Shown piece after piece: positions 45,778-54,788 of a DNA stretch of 64,000 nucleotides. The stretch is from Paraburkholderia sp. IMGN_8 (lineage in GTDB: Bacteria > Pseudomonadota > Gammaproteobacteria > Burkholderiales > Burkholderiaceae), in assembly GCF_038050405.1 (NCBI RefSeq), contig NZ_CP150901.1, forward strand, positions 3,534,001 to 3,598,000, read 5' to 3'. Position 1 is the stretch's first letter. Each line of letters starts with the position of its first letter. A model generated the notes under the pieces. It saw nothing but the letters and a program-made list of their open reading frames with translations, was not told where the DNA came from and ran no database searches. The position numbers were made by a program, and so were the translations under genes.

Positions 45778-46062
45778 ATGGAGCATCTGGTGCGCGTGCA
45801 GAATGAAGGGGACCGCCGCACGCTCGCGTGGCTGCGGGCGCAGGTCGGCGACGCGGCAATCGCGCAAGCGGCGCAGCAGTGCGGCGGAGCGGCGAAGCCA
45901 TACCTGTCGGCGGTCTGCCGAACGCTCGGGGTGACTGCGCCGCGATTCAGTACGCTGCGCCGGCTGCGTCCAAGCGCGGCCGCCGAGCAGTCGCTGGCCA
46001 CGATCCGGCAGATACTGGCTTCCCGGAACGCACCAGCGCGTGAAGGGGCGCGTCGCTGGTGA
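45778..46062 (+). CDS. Small SOS-regulated protein of unknown function
   Basis: 94 residues with a strong ribosome site (GGAGG, 6-10 bases before the ATG) and a perfect LexA box in its promoter. The protein is soluble, helical and basic (RTLAWLRAQVGDAAIAQAA, then CGGAAKPYLSAVCRTLGVTA), with two Cys in CGG and VCR. The first part resembles a short helix-turn-helix-like segment, but no family is recognised. Small LexA-regulated proteins include division inhibitors, toxins and polymerase helpers, so a damage-response role is likely; which one is unknown. Confidence 0.75.
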   Translation: MEHLVRVQNEGDRRTLAWLRAQVGDAAIAQAAQQCGGAAKPYLSAVCRTLGVTAPRFSTLRRLRPSAAAEQSLATIRQILASRNAPAREGARRW

Positions 46063-46080
46063 AAACCTCCGTCGCGTGTC

Positions 46081-47379
46081 TTAGGGCCGCCAGACCGGGC
46101 CCTCAGGAAAGTCATACTGATCGAGCGACGCCGCATGCATTTCGATGCTGTAGCCGGGACGTTGCGGCGGCATATAACGGCCGCTGCGGATCACGACAGG
46201 ATCGACGAAATGCTCATGCAGATGATCCACGTACTCGAGCACCCGGTTTTCTAGCGACGCCGACACGCAGATATAGTCGAAAAGCGAAATGTGCTGGACG
46301 TACTCGCATAAGCCGACGCCGCCCGCGTGCGGGCACACCGGCACGCCAAATTTCGCCGCCATCAGCAGGACGACGATCACCTCGTTCAGACCACCCAGGC
46401 GGCAGCTGTCTACCTGACAGAAGTCGATTGCGTGCGCCTGCAGCAACTGCTTGAACATCACGCGGTTATGGCAGTGCTCGCCCGTCGCCACGCCGATCGG
46501 CTGAATCCGCTGGCGGATGGCCGCGTGGCCGAGAATGTCGTCCGGACTCGTGGGTTCCTCGATCCACCACGGATCGAATTGCGCCAGGCGCCGCATGTTC
46601 ACAACCGCTTCGTCGACATCCCACACCTGGTTCGCATCCATCATCAGCTTGCGGTTTTCGCCGATTTCTTCACGCAGAATGCGCGCTCGGCGCATATCTT
46701 CTTCGAGATTGCCGCCCACCTTCTGCTTGAAGTGCGTCCAGCCCTGTGCGACGCCTTCACGCGCGAGCCGGCGGATCTTGTCGTCGTCGTAGCCGAGCCA
46801 GCCGGCCGAAGTCGTGTAGGCCGGATAGCCGCGCGCCAGCATGTTCTTTTCGCGCTCGCCCCTGGTTTTTGCATGGCGGTGCAGCATGGCAATAGCTTCA
46901 TGCGGCGTAATCGCGTCGGTCACATAGCGGAAGTCGAGACAACGCACGAGTTCTTCGGGGCTCATGTCGACTAGCAGCTTCCACACTGGCTTGTCTTGCG
47001 CTTTTGCCCACAGGTCCCAGACCGCATTCACGACAGCCGCCGTCGCCAGATGAATGGCGCCCTTGTCCGGGCCGATCCAGCGCAGTTGGCTGTCTGAGGT
47101 CAGCGCGCGCCAGAATGCGCCCATGTTCGCTGCGATATCCTCGAGCGTTTTGCCGACGATCAGCGGGGCAAGCGCCTGTACCGCACTCACGCAGATCTCG
47201 TTGCCGCGCCCGATGGTGAAGGTGAGGCCATGGCCTGTGAGCGTCCGCGGCGAATCGGTTTCGAGCGTCACGTAGGCGGCGGAGTAATCCGGCGCGGCGT
47301 TCATCGCATCGGAGCCGTCGAGTGAACGCGAGGTCGGAAACCGAATGTCCCGGACAGACAGCTTGGTGATCGTGGGCAT
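46081..47379 (-). CDS. L-fuconate dehydratase (enolase superfamily)
   Basis: 432 residues. With the start at 47379 the active-site residues fall at the numbers known for Xanthomonas FucD: K218 and K220 (FKQKVGG), D248 and N250 (MMDANQ), E274 (WIEEP), E301 (TGEHCHNR), D324 (QVDSCR) and H351 (CPHAGG). It dehydrates L-fuconate to 2-keto-3-deoxy-L-fuconate in the cytoplasm. GGAG lies 9 bases before this ATG; the GTG at 47385 is too close to it. It ends the ABC transporter operon, so the transporter probably imports L-fucose or a related sugar. Confidence 0.92.
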   Translation of the reverse strand: MPTITKLSVRDIRFPTSRSLDGSDAMNAAPDYSAAYVTLETDSPRTLTGHGLTFTIGRGNEICVSAVQALAPLIVGKTLEDIAANMGAFWRALTSDSQLRWIGPDKGAIHLATAAVVNAVWDLWAKAQDKPVWKLLVDMSPEELVRCLDFRYVTDAITPHEAIAMLHRHAKTRGEREKNMLARGYPAYTTSAGWLGYDDDKIRRLAREGVAQGWTHFKQKVGGNLEEDMRRARILREEIGENRKLMMDANQVWDVDEAVVNMRRLAQFDPWWIEEPTSPDDILGHAAIRQRIQPIGVATGEHCHNRVMFKQLLQAHAIDFCQVDSCRLGGLNEVIVVLLMAAKFGVPVCPHAGGVGLCEYVQHISLFDYICVSASLENRVLEYVDHLHEHFVDPVVIRSGRYMPPQRPGYSIEMHAASLDQYDFPEGPVWRP

Positions 47380-47427
47380 CTGCACACTCTCCTGGTCGAC
47401 AGCTTTCGACTCGCGCCGATGAGCAAA

Positions 47428-47461
47428 GAGGGCCGTGGCGCCGAACGGCGCCGCGACCCTC
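47428..47461 (-). terminator. GC-rich hairpin between binding-protein gene and fuconate dehydratase gene
   Basis: Inner arms GGCGCCG (47437-47443) and CGGCGCC (47446-47452) plus outer arms GAGGG and CCCTC form a strong stem just after the binding-protein stop. Without a T-run it is more likely a 3' stabilising or attenuating element that raises binding-protein mRNA over downstream mRNA. Confidence 0.5.
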
Positions 47462-47491
47462 CCTCTCTCGGCCGCGCCCTGGCGGCAACGG

Positions 47492-48433
47492 TCAATCGTA
47501 GAGCACGGCGGCGATCTTGGGATCGCTCATATTGCTCTTGTCGTACCAATAGAAGCCCGTGTCGACTTTCTTAGGCAGCTTCTCGCCCTTCAGCGCCTTC
47601 ACCGCGGAGTCGACGACGCATTTGCCGATGCCGACCGGGTTCTGCGTGATGGCGCCGGCCATCAGCCCCGAATTGATGTCCTCCTTCTGCTCCTTGCCGG
47701 AGTCGTAGCCAATCAGCACGAGCTTCTTGCCCGATTCCTTGACGCCGATCGCCGCACCTTCCGCCGAACCTTCATTGGCGCCGAAAATGCCCTTGAGATT
47801 GGGATTGGCCTGGATCATCGCCTTGGCGATTTCCGCCGACTTCAGATGGTCGCCGCCGCCATATTGGACGGAGACGATCTTGACGTTCGGGTGCTTCGTC
47901 TTCATTTCATTCAGGAAGCCGTCGCGGCGATCGATGCCGGTGCGGCTGGTCTGGTCGTGCACGATCACGCCGACCTCACCGGCATTGCCGATCGCATCAG
48001 CCATCTTGTCGGCGGCGAGTGCGGCTGCGGCAAGGTTGTCCGTCGCACACGTCGTCAGCGGAATGTCGCTGTCGACGCCGGAGTCGAAGGCGATGACCGG
48101 CATTTTGGCGGCCTGCGCCCGCTTCAACAGCGGAATGGCCGCTTTGCTGTCGAGCGCGGCGATGCCGAGCGCCTGGGGCTTCTTGGCGAGCGCGGCCGAG
48201 AGCATGTCGATCTGCTTATCGACCATGGCCTCGGTTTCCGGACCCTCGAAGGTGATCCTGACCTTATGCTCCTTCGCCGACTGTTCCGCGCCCGCTTTGA
48301 CGGCCTGCCAGAACTGGTGCTGGAAGCCTTTCGATATCAGCGGGATGTACGCTTCGTCCGCGCGCGCAAGGCTCGTCCCACAAATGAGAGCGCCAACGCC
48401 GACCACGACACCGATTAATCTTCTTTTCAACAT
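47492..48433 (-). CDS. Sugar ABC transporter periplasmic binding protein (RbsB type)
   Basis: 313 residues. A signal peptide (LIGVVVGVGALICGTSLARA) is followed by a type I periplasmic binding fold: AYIPLISKGFQHQFWQAVKA, then KKPQALGIAALDSKAAIPLL, PVIAFDSGVD and GIFGANEGSAEGAAIGV. This is the ribose/galactose-binding class (Peripla_BP_4). The ATG at 48433 has AGGAG 7 bases upstream. Third gene of the minus-strand transporter operon; the downstream fuconate dehydratase points to fucose or a similar deoxy- or hexose-type ligand. Confidence 0.92.
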   Translation of the reverse strand: MLKRRLIGVVVGVGALICGTSLARADEAYIPLISKGFQHQFWQAVKAGAEQSAKEHKVRITFEGPETEAMVDKQIDMLSAALAKKPQALGIAALDSKAAIPLLKRAQAAKMPVIAFDSGVDSDIPLTTCATDNLAAAALAADKMADAIGNAGEVGVIVHDQTSRTGIDRRDGFLNEMKTKHPNVKIVSVQYGGGDHLKSAEIAKAMIQANPNLKGIFGANEGSAEGAAIGVKESGKKLVLIGYDSGKEQKEDINSGLMAGAITQNPVGIGKCVVDSAVKALKGEKLPKKVDTGFYWYDKSNMSDPKIAAVLYD

Positions 48434-48478
48434 GGTGTTTCTCCTCCTAAGGGGGGCCATTAACCTTCAGCCGCTGGG

Positions 48479-48497
48479 GGGAGCCTTTGGCGCTCCC
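48479..48497. terminator. Hairpin between permease and binding-protein genes
   Basis: GGGAGC (48479-48484) pairs with GCTCCC (48492-48497) across a 7-base loop. It lies in the 89-bp gap between the permease stop and the binding-protein start. No T-run on the minus strand, so it is probably an mRNA processing or stability element. Confidence 0.45.
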
Positions 48498-48522
48498 TTT
48501 CTTGATCTTGTCCTGTGCAGCG

Positions 48523-49548
48523 TCAGCTTTTCTTGCGCCGCAAAATATCGGCATAGACCGCGAGAATGATGATGAGGCCGGTCACCACGATCTGCCATTC
48601 CTGAGCGACGGACATGATGCGCAGGCCGTTGGTCAGCACGCTCATGATGAAAGCGCCGATGATGGTGCCCAGAATCGTGCCCGCACCGCCGCTGAGCGAG
48701 GTCCCGCCGATCACCACGGCGGCGATCGCTTCGAGTTCATAGCCTTGCCCTAGCGCCGGCTGGGCCGAATTCAGGCGCGAGGCAATGAGCAGCCCGGCGA
48801 CGCCGCAAATTGCGCCGGCCATACCGTAAATGGCGATCTTCCACCGATCGACATTCACGCCGGAAAGGCGTACGGCTTCTTCGTTGCTGCCGAGCGCAAA
48901 TGTGTAGCGGCCGAGCGCCGTGCGATTCAGCGTGATCGAACTCGCGACCGCAAGGAAAAACAGAATCAGGACCGCGTTTGGAATGGGCAGGCTCGGCAGT
49001 ACATAACCGATCAGCGAATCCTGAGAGATCATGTAGAAATTTTCGGTGTCGGTGAAATAGATCGGCTTGTCGGCCGAGACGACGAGCGAAAGCCCTTTCA
49101 GCAGCAGCATCATGCCTAAGGTGGCAATGAACGGCGGTATTTTCATTTTCGCCGTGAGGGTTCCCGAAATGGTTCCGCAGATCGCGCCCGTCCCAATCGC
49201 AGCAATGACGCCGGTCCACATCGGCAAATGCCAGAAGGTCAGAAACACGCCGCAAATGACCGCCGTGAAGGTCATCAACGTGCCGACCGACAAATCGATG
49301 CCTCCGGTGATGATGACGAACGTGCACGCGATCGCCAGAACGCCGTTGACCGCCGTCGCCTGCAGAATCCCGAGCATATTGTCCGTCTGCATGAAGGCGG
49401 GCGAGGCGAAGCTGAAAAAAAACAGCAGCAGGATCAGGCTCGCGAAGGCGAGCAGCTTTTGCAGAGCGGCCGGCGCGAAAATGCGGGCTCTGAGGCCGGA
49501 CGGCCGCCCCTCATTAGCCAGCGCCGAAGTATCCGATCGCAGTGTCAT
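48523..49548 (-). CDS. Sugar ABC transporter permease (RbsC type)
   Basis: 341 residues with 8-10 membrane helices. Typical RbsC blocks: ITGGIDLSVGTLMTFTAVIC, FIATLGMMLLLKGLSLV, YTFALGSNEEAVRLSGVNVD and GYELEAIAAVVIGGTSLSGG, the last being the interaction loop with the ATPase. It forms the membrane channel with the ATPase encoded just upstream (24-bp gap). Confidence 0.93.
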   Translation of the reverse strand: MTLRSDTSALANEGRPSGLRARIFAPAALQKLLAFASLILLLFFFSFASPAFMQTDNMLGILQATAVNGVLAIACTFVIITGGIDLSVGTLMTFTAVICGVFLTFWHLPMWTGVIAAIGTGAICGTISGTLTAKMKIPPFIATLGMMLLLKGLSLVVSADKPIYFTDTENFYMISQDSLIGYVLPSLPIPNAVLILFFLAVASSITLNRTALGRYTFALGSNEEAVRLSGVNVDRWKIAIYGMAGAICGVAGLLIASRLNSAQPALGQGYELEAIAAVVIGGTSLSGGAGTILGTIIGAFIMSVLTNGLRIMSVAQEWQIVVTGLIIILAVYADILRRKKS

Positions 49549-49572
49549 AAAATGGACCTCTCCTCTCGAGGC

Positions 49573-51084
49573 TCACGCCGCTTTTAAAGTTTCTCGCTGC
49601 GTCGCCAATTGCATGATGCGCTCTTGCGTCGCCTCCGTGGCCGAGAGTTCGCCGGTGATGCGGCCCTCGCACATCACGACGATGCGGTCGCTCATGCGCA
49701 AGATTTCCGGCAGTTCCGACGAGATCATCACGATCGCCTTGCCTTGCCCGGCGAGCGAGCGCAGGAGTTTGTAGATTTCGCTCTTGGCGCCGACGTCGAT
49801 GCCGCGCGTCGGCTCGTCGAAGAAGAGCACGTCGCAGTCGCGCTCGAGCCATTTCGCAATGACAATTTTCTGCTGATTGCCGCCGGAGAGTAGCCGCACC
49901 TCCTGCGCCGCGGAGGGCGTACGAATGGCAAGCAGATTGATGAAATGGGAAGCTGTCCGGCGTATCTGAGCGCGGCGCAAGAAAAAGTTGAGCGACAGGA
50001 ATTTGGGCAAGTTGGACATCACGATGTTCGATTCGACGTCCATTTTGGTCGCAAGGCCGAAGCGCTTGCGGTCTTCCGAGAGATAGCCGATACCGTGCGC
50101 CACCGCGTCGCTCGGCGTCCTAATCGTCGCCTTCACGCCTCTCACGACAAGTTCGCCGGATTCGATCGGGTCGGCGCCGAACACCGCTCGGGCGACCTCG
50201 GTGCGACCGGCACCCATCAAGCCGGCAAAGCCCAATATCTCGCCTTTGTGCAGCGTGAAGCTCACGTCTCTGACCAGCGGGCCGGCGTTCAGATTTTTTA
50301 CTTCGAGCGCGACCTCGCCTTTGTCCGCGGCGCTGTTAGAAGGCGCGACGTCGATCAAAGTTCGCCCGACCATCATGCCGATGATCGCGTCGACGCTGGT
50401 GTCCCTTGCGGCGACGGTGGCCACATATTCCCCGTCACGCAATACTGTGACGCGGTCGGAAATCTGTTTCAGCTCGTCCATCTTGTGTGAGATATAGATG
50501 ATTCCCACGCCCCGGCTCTTCAGCTCGCGGATGATGCGGAAGAGCTCGGCGATCTCGGCGTCGTTGAGCGCCGAGGTAGGCTCGTCCATGATCAGGACGC
50601 GCGAATCGAAGGACAGAGCCTTGGCGATCTCAACCATCTGCTGCCTGGCGACGGTGAGGGTGCTGACAACCGCGCGCGGGTCGAGACTCACATGCATGCG
50701 GGCAAGGATGTCGCGCGCTTGCGCATTGAGCTTGTCTTCGTCGAGGAACAGGCCGAGGCGTCCGCGCGGCTCGCGGCCGATGAACATATTCTGGGCGACG
50801 GTCAGATGATTCATCAACTGGAGTTCCTGATGAATGATGCAGACGCCCATGGCCTGCGCCTCGCGCGGGCTCAAGAACTCGACCGGCTGGCCGTCAAGGA
50901 GGATTTCGCCGGAATCCCGGGTGTACACGCCGGCGAGGATTTTCATCAGCGTCGACTTGCCTGCGCCATTCTCGCCCACCAGCGTATGGACTTCACCCAT
51001 CATGAGCTCGAACTGGACTTCGTGAAGCGCCCTCACGCCGGGAAAGCTCTTGCTGAGCCTTTTGACGGAAATGAGCGGGCTCAT
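49573..51084 (-). CDS. Sugar ABC transporter ATPase (RbsA type, two nucleotide-binding domains)
   Basis: 503 residues with two ABC domains. The first has Walker [14 protein letters not shown], a signature in [14 protein letters not shown] and Walker [12 protein letters not shown]. The second has the degenerate P-loop [11 protein letters not shown], signature [15 protein letters not shown] and Walker [15 protein letters not shown], as is normal for RbsA/MglA proteins. First gene of the operon ATPase-permease-binding protein-fuconate dehydratase; the promoter must lie in 51085-51300. No regulator gene is adjacent. Confidence 0.94.
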   Translation of the reverse strand: MSPLISVKRLSKSFPGVRALHEVQFELMMGEVHTLVGENGAGKSTLMKILAGVYTRDSGEILLDGQPVEFLSPREAQAMGVCIIHQELQLMNHLTVAQNMFIGREPRGRLGLFLDEDKLNAQARDILARMHVSLDPRAVVSTLTVARQQMVEIAKALSFDSRVLIMDEPTSALNDAEIAELFRIIRELKSRGVGIIYISHKMDELKQISDRVTVLRDGEYVATVAARDTSVDAIIGMMVGRTLIDVAPSNSAADKGEVALEVKNLNAGPLVRDVSFTLHKGEILGFAGLMGAGRTEVARAVFGADPIESGELVVRGVKATIRTPSDAVAHGIGYLSEDRKRFGLATKMDVESNIVMSNLPKFLSLNFFLRRAQIRRTASHFINLLAIRTPSAAQEVRLLSGGNQQKIVIAKWLERDCDVLFFDEPTRGIDVGAKSEIYKLLRSLAGQGKAIVMISSELPEILRMSDRIVVMCEGRITGELSATEATQERIMQLATQRETLKAA

Positions 51085-51587
51085 GGCGCGGATTTAACGA
51101 CAATTCCGCGACCGCCGCTGGCCTCATCGCGAGGAGCGGGTCGAAAAAACGCTGGGCGTTGCCGGGTATCGCGGCTGAAATCGCAACGAGAAGCCAGACA
51201 CATTGCTGGGCCCCCAAACCGATGTGCCACGATTTTACGACGCTGGACGGCTGCGGCTCAAGCGTAGGCATTCCCTAGGGTCTGAGCAAATGTCTCTCGC
51301 GCTTGTTTCCCACTATTTGCCGTCCCACCCGTTCCGTGCGCTGGGGAGCGCAAGGCAGCCACGTGGGTCGATTGACTGTCGCCGGTGCGGTCTTCTTCCC
51401 GGCCAGATCCGTCATTCCTGACGGCGGATCGAAGATAACGTCAATGTAATGCGAGCGTCAGTGTGCATCAATCTTCGCTGTACAGAATAAGGGTTGTTCA
51501 CTCCCGTTTCCACGAGGCAGTGAGATCGCAGGCTTCATCCATCGCAGCGTGAAGCCAACCAAACCTAAGTTCAGGAGGTAATTCACT
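51085..51587. other. Divergent intergenic region
   Basis: About 500 bases between the sugar transporter operon and the DUF4148 gene. It must contain both promoters. No palindromic operator, repeat or small gene with a ribosome site was recognised. Confidence 0.35.
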
Positions 51588-51905
51588 ATGAAAGCCCTTA
51601 TCTATGCAGCGCTGATTGCCGGTGCACTTGCCACTCCGATTGCTTCTTTCGCACAGGACGCCACTGCTCCGTTGACGCGCGCCGAAGTACGCGCGGATCT
51701 GGTTCGAGTAGAGCAGGCCGGATATCGGCCCGCCGCCAACGATTTGTACTACCCGGCAAATATTCAGGCGGCTGAGGCGCGCCTTCAAGCGCAGGATGCC
51801 ACGGCGCCGGGAAACTCGGGTGTAGGCGGCGTGTCGGATGGCTCCACGCAGGCGGGTGCGCCGCGGGCAAACGAAGGTAGCCACACGATCTACTTCGGTC
51901 ACTGA
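51588..51905 (+). CDS. Exported DUF4148 family protein
   Basis: 105 residues. A signal peptide (LIYAALIAGALATPIASFAQ) is followed by the DUF4148 core LTRAEVRADLVRVEQAGYRP and the short YYPANIQAAEARLQAQ segment, then a Gly/Ser tail. A very good ribosome site (AGGAGG) lies 10 bases before the ATG. Periplasmic, function unknown, widespread in Burkholderiaceae and often stress- or host-induced. Confidence 0.88.
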   Translation: MKALIYAALIAGALATPIASFAQDATAPLTRAEVRADLVRVEQAGYRPAANDLYYPANIQAAEARLQAQDATAPGNSGVGGVSDGSTQAGAPRANEGSHTIYFGH

Positions 51906-52139
51906 TGCTCACATGTCTCGCAAGCCATCGCCGGCTGCTCGTTTCGGCGTATCGAGTGAGCGGCCGCGTTCGCCCAGGAAGGACAATGCATAAATAATAA
52001 TTTATTGTTACTGTTAAAAACATTAATTATCGTTTATTTACGGCCGGACCTACGCTGTAGTCATCCCCGTCGCAGTGCGCTCAGGTCTCAGCACTTGAGT
52101 CTCTGGCCGGCGAGGGATGGGCGATCGAAGGAGCTGACC

Positions 52140-52388
52140 ATGAACACCGCCGAGAAGTCCCTGCGTTACCTGGTGGAAAAGTGGCTTGCGCCTGCCCCGA
52201 ACACTCAAATTCGCGTCGTCCAGTTTGGGCATCTACGCGAAGATAGGAGACGCTACGTGCACGTCGAGGCATTAGCGCCGAGCGGCTCCCGAGCAATCTT
52301 TTTCTTTCGGCACGACGACGGCTGCTGGTGCGTATTTCCGCCCCGGATCGCGCGCCCCTCGATGAACAGTGATCGGTGGGCCGCTTGA
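52140..52388 (+). CDS. Small hypothetical protein
   Basis: 82 residues, soluble. AAGGAG lies 7 bases before the ATG, and the preceding 100 bases are AT-rich (52000-52050), a likely promoter. The protein has a helix (EKSLRYLVEKWLAPAP) followed by alternating beta-like stretches (IRVVQFGHLREDRRRYVHVE, RAIFFFRHDDGCWCVFPP). No family is recognised. Confidence 0.6.
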   Translation: MNTAEKSLRYLVEKWLAPAPNTQIRVVQFGHLREDRRRYVHVEALAPSGSRAIFFFRHDDGCWCVFPPRIARPSMNSDRWAA

Positions 52389-52794
52389 TCTGTATCGCAA
52401 GCTCGAACAAGCGGTAAAGGGCAAATGGATTGCACCTTTTGCAGTCCGAATATACATGCCAAAACCGATCCGGATCGCCCGGCGCCAGTTCCAATGGGTT
52501 AGGGTCTGTTCACATATTCGACGTTACATTCGAACGTCCATATCTTTAACCTGCCCTCTCAACGGACCGCTCCCGGTAGCCGCTGAAGTTCGATTCTGAT
52601 CCGCTACCGGGGGCGAACATATCGCCCGTGCCTGGCACACCGCGCCCCACTTGTGCGGATACCGCAAGCCTTTATGCCTTGCCGGAATGACTGTTATTCG
52701 GCCGGCATGCCTTCTCCCTTCGTTTGCATCGGCGGACTATCCGTCCAACGCAATGCAACTTCAACACATCCCCCTGTCTGCAGAAGAGATTGTC
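52389..52794. other. Intergenic region, no gene seen
   Basis: About 400 bases between the small hypothetical gene and the peroxiredoxin-like fragment. The frame of the fragment is open further upstream but without a ribosome site. No repeat or RNA gene was recognised. Confidence 0.3.
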
Positions 52795-52938
52795 ATGTCA
52801 CTTCAAGCGAAACTCGACCCATTCAAAGCGGATTTCAAAGGCGGAAAGGCCCCGTACTTTGCACCGCCGGCGTCCCGACGCTTCAAGGTCCGGCAAGAGC
52901 AAACGGGCGACCGGCGTCTAACCATCGAGACAATATGA
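52795..52938 (+). pseudogene. Peroxiredoxin-like (AhpC/TSA) gene, N-terminal scrap
   Basis: 48 codons starting MSLQAKLDPFKADFKGGKAP, then YFAPP, which is the standard first 25 residues of the peroxiredoxin-like family that precedes the thioredoxin fold. After that the similarity stops; the peroxidatic Cys and the whole fold are missing. The frame ends with TGA overlapping the ATG of the SDR gene (ATGA at 52935-52938), so if translated it would couple ribosomes onto the SDR. Confidence 0.6.
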
Positions 52939-53657
52939 AATCACGCACTTTTCTAGTAACGGGTGCCAGCAAAGGCATCGGCCGGGCCGTCGCACAGCGG
53001 CTGAACGCAGACGGGCACCGGGTTGTGGGACTGGCACGTCAGGGCGACGACCCTGACTTCCCAGGAACGCTCGTGTCCGTCGACCTGTCCGACCGCGTGA
53101 AAACGCAGGCCACGCTCGACAAACTTGCATCGGAATACCAGTTCGATGGTCTGGTCAATAACGTTGGGCTGGTGAAACCGCAGCGGCTGGGCGCCATCGA
53201 TCTGGACACACTCGACGCCGTCATGTCGCTCAATCTGCATCCGGCCGTACAGGCCGCGCAAGCACTCCTGCCCAGGATGAGCGCCCAAGGCTGGGGGCGA
53301 ATCGTCAACATATCGAGCCTCACTGTCCTGGGCATCGTGGAACGTACAGCTTATGCTGCCGCCAAGTCCGCCTTGGTGAGCTTTTCACGTTCCTGGGCAC
53401 TTGAGCTGGCGACCACCGGCATCACGGTTAATTCCGTGGCGCCCGGCCCCACGGAAACCGAACTTTTTAGAGCCAACAACGCGCCAGGAAGCGAAGGCGA
53501 GCAGCGCTACCTCGCTGCCGTCCCGATGAAACGCTTCGGCAAGCCAGCCGAGATTGCTGCGGCCATCGCTTTCCTGTTGTCCGAAGATGCTGCTTTCATC
53601 ACGGGTCAAACGTTGTTTGTCGATGGCGGTGCCTCGATCGGCAAGGCTTCAATTTGA
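52935..53657 (+). CDS. Short-chain dehydrogenase/reductase
   Basis: 240 residues, classical SDR. The Rossmann motif TGASKGIG (residues 9-16), NNVG in place of NNAG, catalytic Ser in NISSLTVLG and YAAAK (Tyr/Lys), and the C-terminal FLLSEDAAFITGQTLFVDGG. It oxidises or reduces an alcohol/ketone with NAD(P)(H); substrate unknown. No independent ribosome site is evident, consistent with coupling to the upstream scrap. The LysR gene downstream is convergent. Confidence 0.92.
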   Translation: MKSRTFLVTGASKGIGRAVAQRLNADGHRVVGLARQGDDPDFPGTLVSVDLSDRVKTQATLDKLASEYQFDGLVNNVGLVKPQRLGAIDLDTLDAVMSLNLHPAVQAAQALLPRMSAQGWGRIVNISSLTVLGIVERTAYAAAKSALVSFSRSWALELATTGITVNSVAPGPTETELFRANNAPGSEGEQRYLAAVPMKRFGKPAEIAAAIAFLLSEDAAFITGQTLFVDGGASIGKASI

Positions 53658-53699
53658 AGACCCTCTACCTGGGAGGTGTCAGCGGGCACGCTCATCGAG

Positions 53700-54599
53700 T
53701 CAAGCCGCTGTATCGAATGCGCCGAACATCTCCTCGACCCACGTGACGAAAGCACGTGCTTTTGCACCGACCATGCGTCCACTCGGAAAAACTGCCCACA
53801 GGTCGATGCCAGGCAATTCCCAGTCAGCGAGCACCGGTTTTACCGCGCCACTGGCGATTTCCGGCGCGAACATCCATTCGGACGCGATTGCGACACCCAT
53901 GTCGGCGAGCACTGCCGCGCGCACGCCTTCCGCGGCGTTCACGCGGACGCGCCCGGCGACGACAATCGACGTTTCCGCATTGCCTCGTTTGAACGACCAT
54001 ACACTTCCGCCGCCGCCTTGCTCATAAACAATCGCGTGATGCGATAGCAGATCGGCGGGTACCCGTGGTTCGCCGGCTTTCGCGAACCAGGCTGGCGTGC
54101 CAACGACGCAACGCCGGCTGTGACCGACCTTGCGCGCCGTCATGTTCGAGTCGCCGAGCATCCCCATCCGTAACGCTACGTCGATGCCGCCTTCCAGCAG
54201 ATCAATATTCTCGTCGTCGAGCACGATATCGATGTTCAGTTCCGGATGTCGATCGAGAAATGTTGGGAGTCGCGGGATGATATGAATTCGCGCAAAGGTC
54301 ACTGCCGCTGAAATCCTGAGACGACCCGAGAGGGCGCCAGCCGATCCCCTTGCCGCAAAGTCCGCTTCGTCGGCCTCTTCGATCGCGCGCTTCGCGCGTT
54401 CGTAAAATGCATTCCCCGCCTCAGTCGGCGTCAACCCGCGCGTAGAGCGGAGCAGCAGTCGGACCGCGAGCCGCTCTTCGAGTTGCGCGATGGACTTGGA
54501 AACGGCTGGCTGCCCTACGTTCAGCAGCCGCGCTGCAGCCGAAAAAGAACCGGACTCCACCACGCATACAAAGGTTTCCATCGCTGCCAGTCGGTCCAC
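53700..54599 (-). CDS. LysR-family regulator
   Basis: 299 residues. The winged helix is MDRLAAMETFVCVVESGSFS, then LNVGQPAVSKSIAQLEERLA and RSTRGLTPTEAG; the substrate-binding domain begins at LRISAAVTFARIHIIPRLPT and has GIDVALRMG. This matches the single-domain AaeR/DmlR-like LysR subclass. It is divergent from the AraC gene at 54789 and convergent with the SDR. Confidence 0.93.
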   Translation of the reverse strand: MDRLAAMETFVCVVESGSFSAAARLLNVGQPAVSKSIAQLEERLAVRLLLRSTRGLTPTEAGNAFYERAKRAIEEADEADFAARGSAGALSGRLRISAAVTFARIHIIPRLPTFLDRHPELNIDIVLDDENIDLLEGGIDVALRMGMLGDSNMTARKVGHSRRCVVGTPAWFAKAGEPRVPADLLSHHAIVYEQGGGGSVWSFKRGNAETSIVVAGRVRVNAAEGVRAAVLADMGVAIASEWMFAPEIASGAVKPVLADWELPGIDLWAVFPSGRMVGAKARAFVTWVEEMFGAFDTAA

Positions 54600-54723
54600 G
54601 ATCGTCCCTCCTGGAACGGATGTTTGGGGGTCGCGCTTCGCACCTGCTCTTCGTCTGATCCGGATCGGAGTCCGCGTACCCCACTTCGGGCATCCTCAGA
54701 ATCTTATCCACTTTAGGCCGCTC

Positions 54724-54768
54724 GAGTGAGCTTGATTAGTCTTTTTTTGGACACTAAAATGCTCACTC
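54724..54768. promoter_or_regulatory. Inverted repeat GAGTGAGC/GCTCACTC in the AraC promoter
   Basis: GAGTGAGC (54724-54731) and GCTCACTC (54761-54768) are exact reverse complements 29 bp apart, in the divergent LysR/AraC region. The right arm lies inside the 20-bp motif that recurs upstream of the AhpD-like gene. Confidence 0.55.
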
Positions 54769-54775
54769 GTCTCAT
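54756..54775 (+). promoter_or_regulatory. Shared 20-bp motif, copy 1 (araC-type promoter)
   Basis: AAAATGCTCACTCGTCTCAT lies 14 bp before the AraC-family start codon. A copy identical at 18 of 20 positions is at 57069-57088, upstream of the AhpD-like gene at 56451. A common regulator, plausibly the AraC protein itself, is the simplest explanation. Confidence 0.6.
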
Positions 54776-54788
54776 CACAAGGACCACC

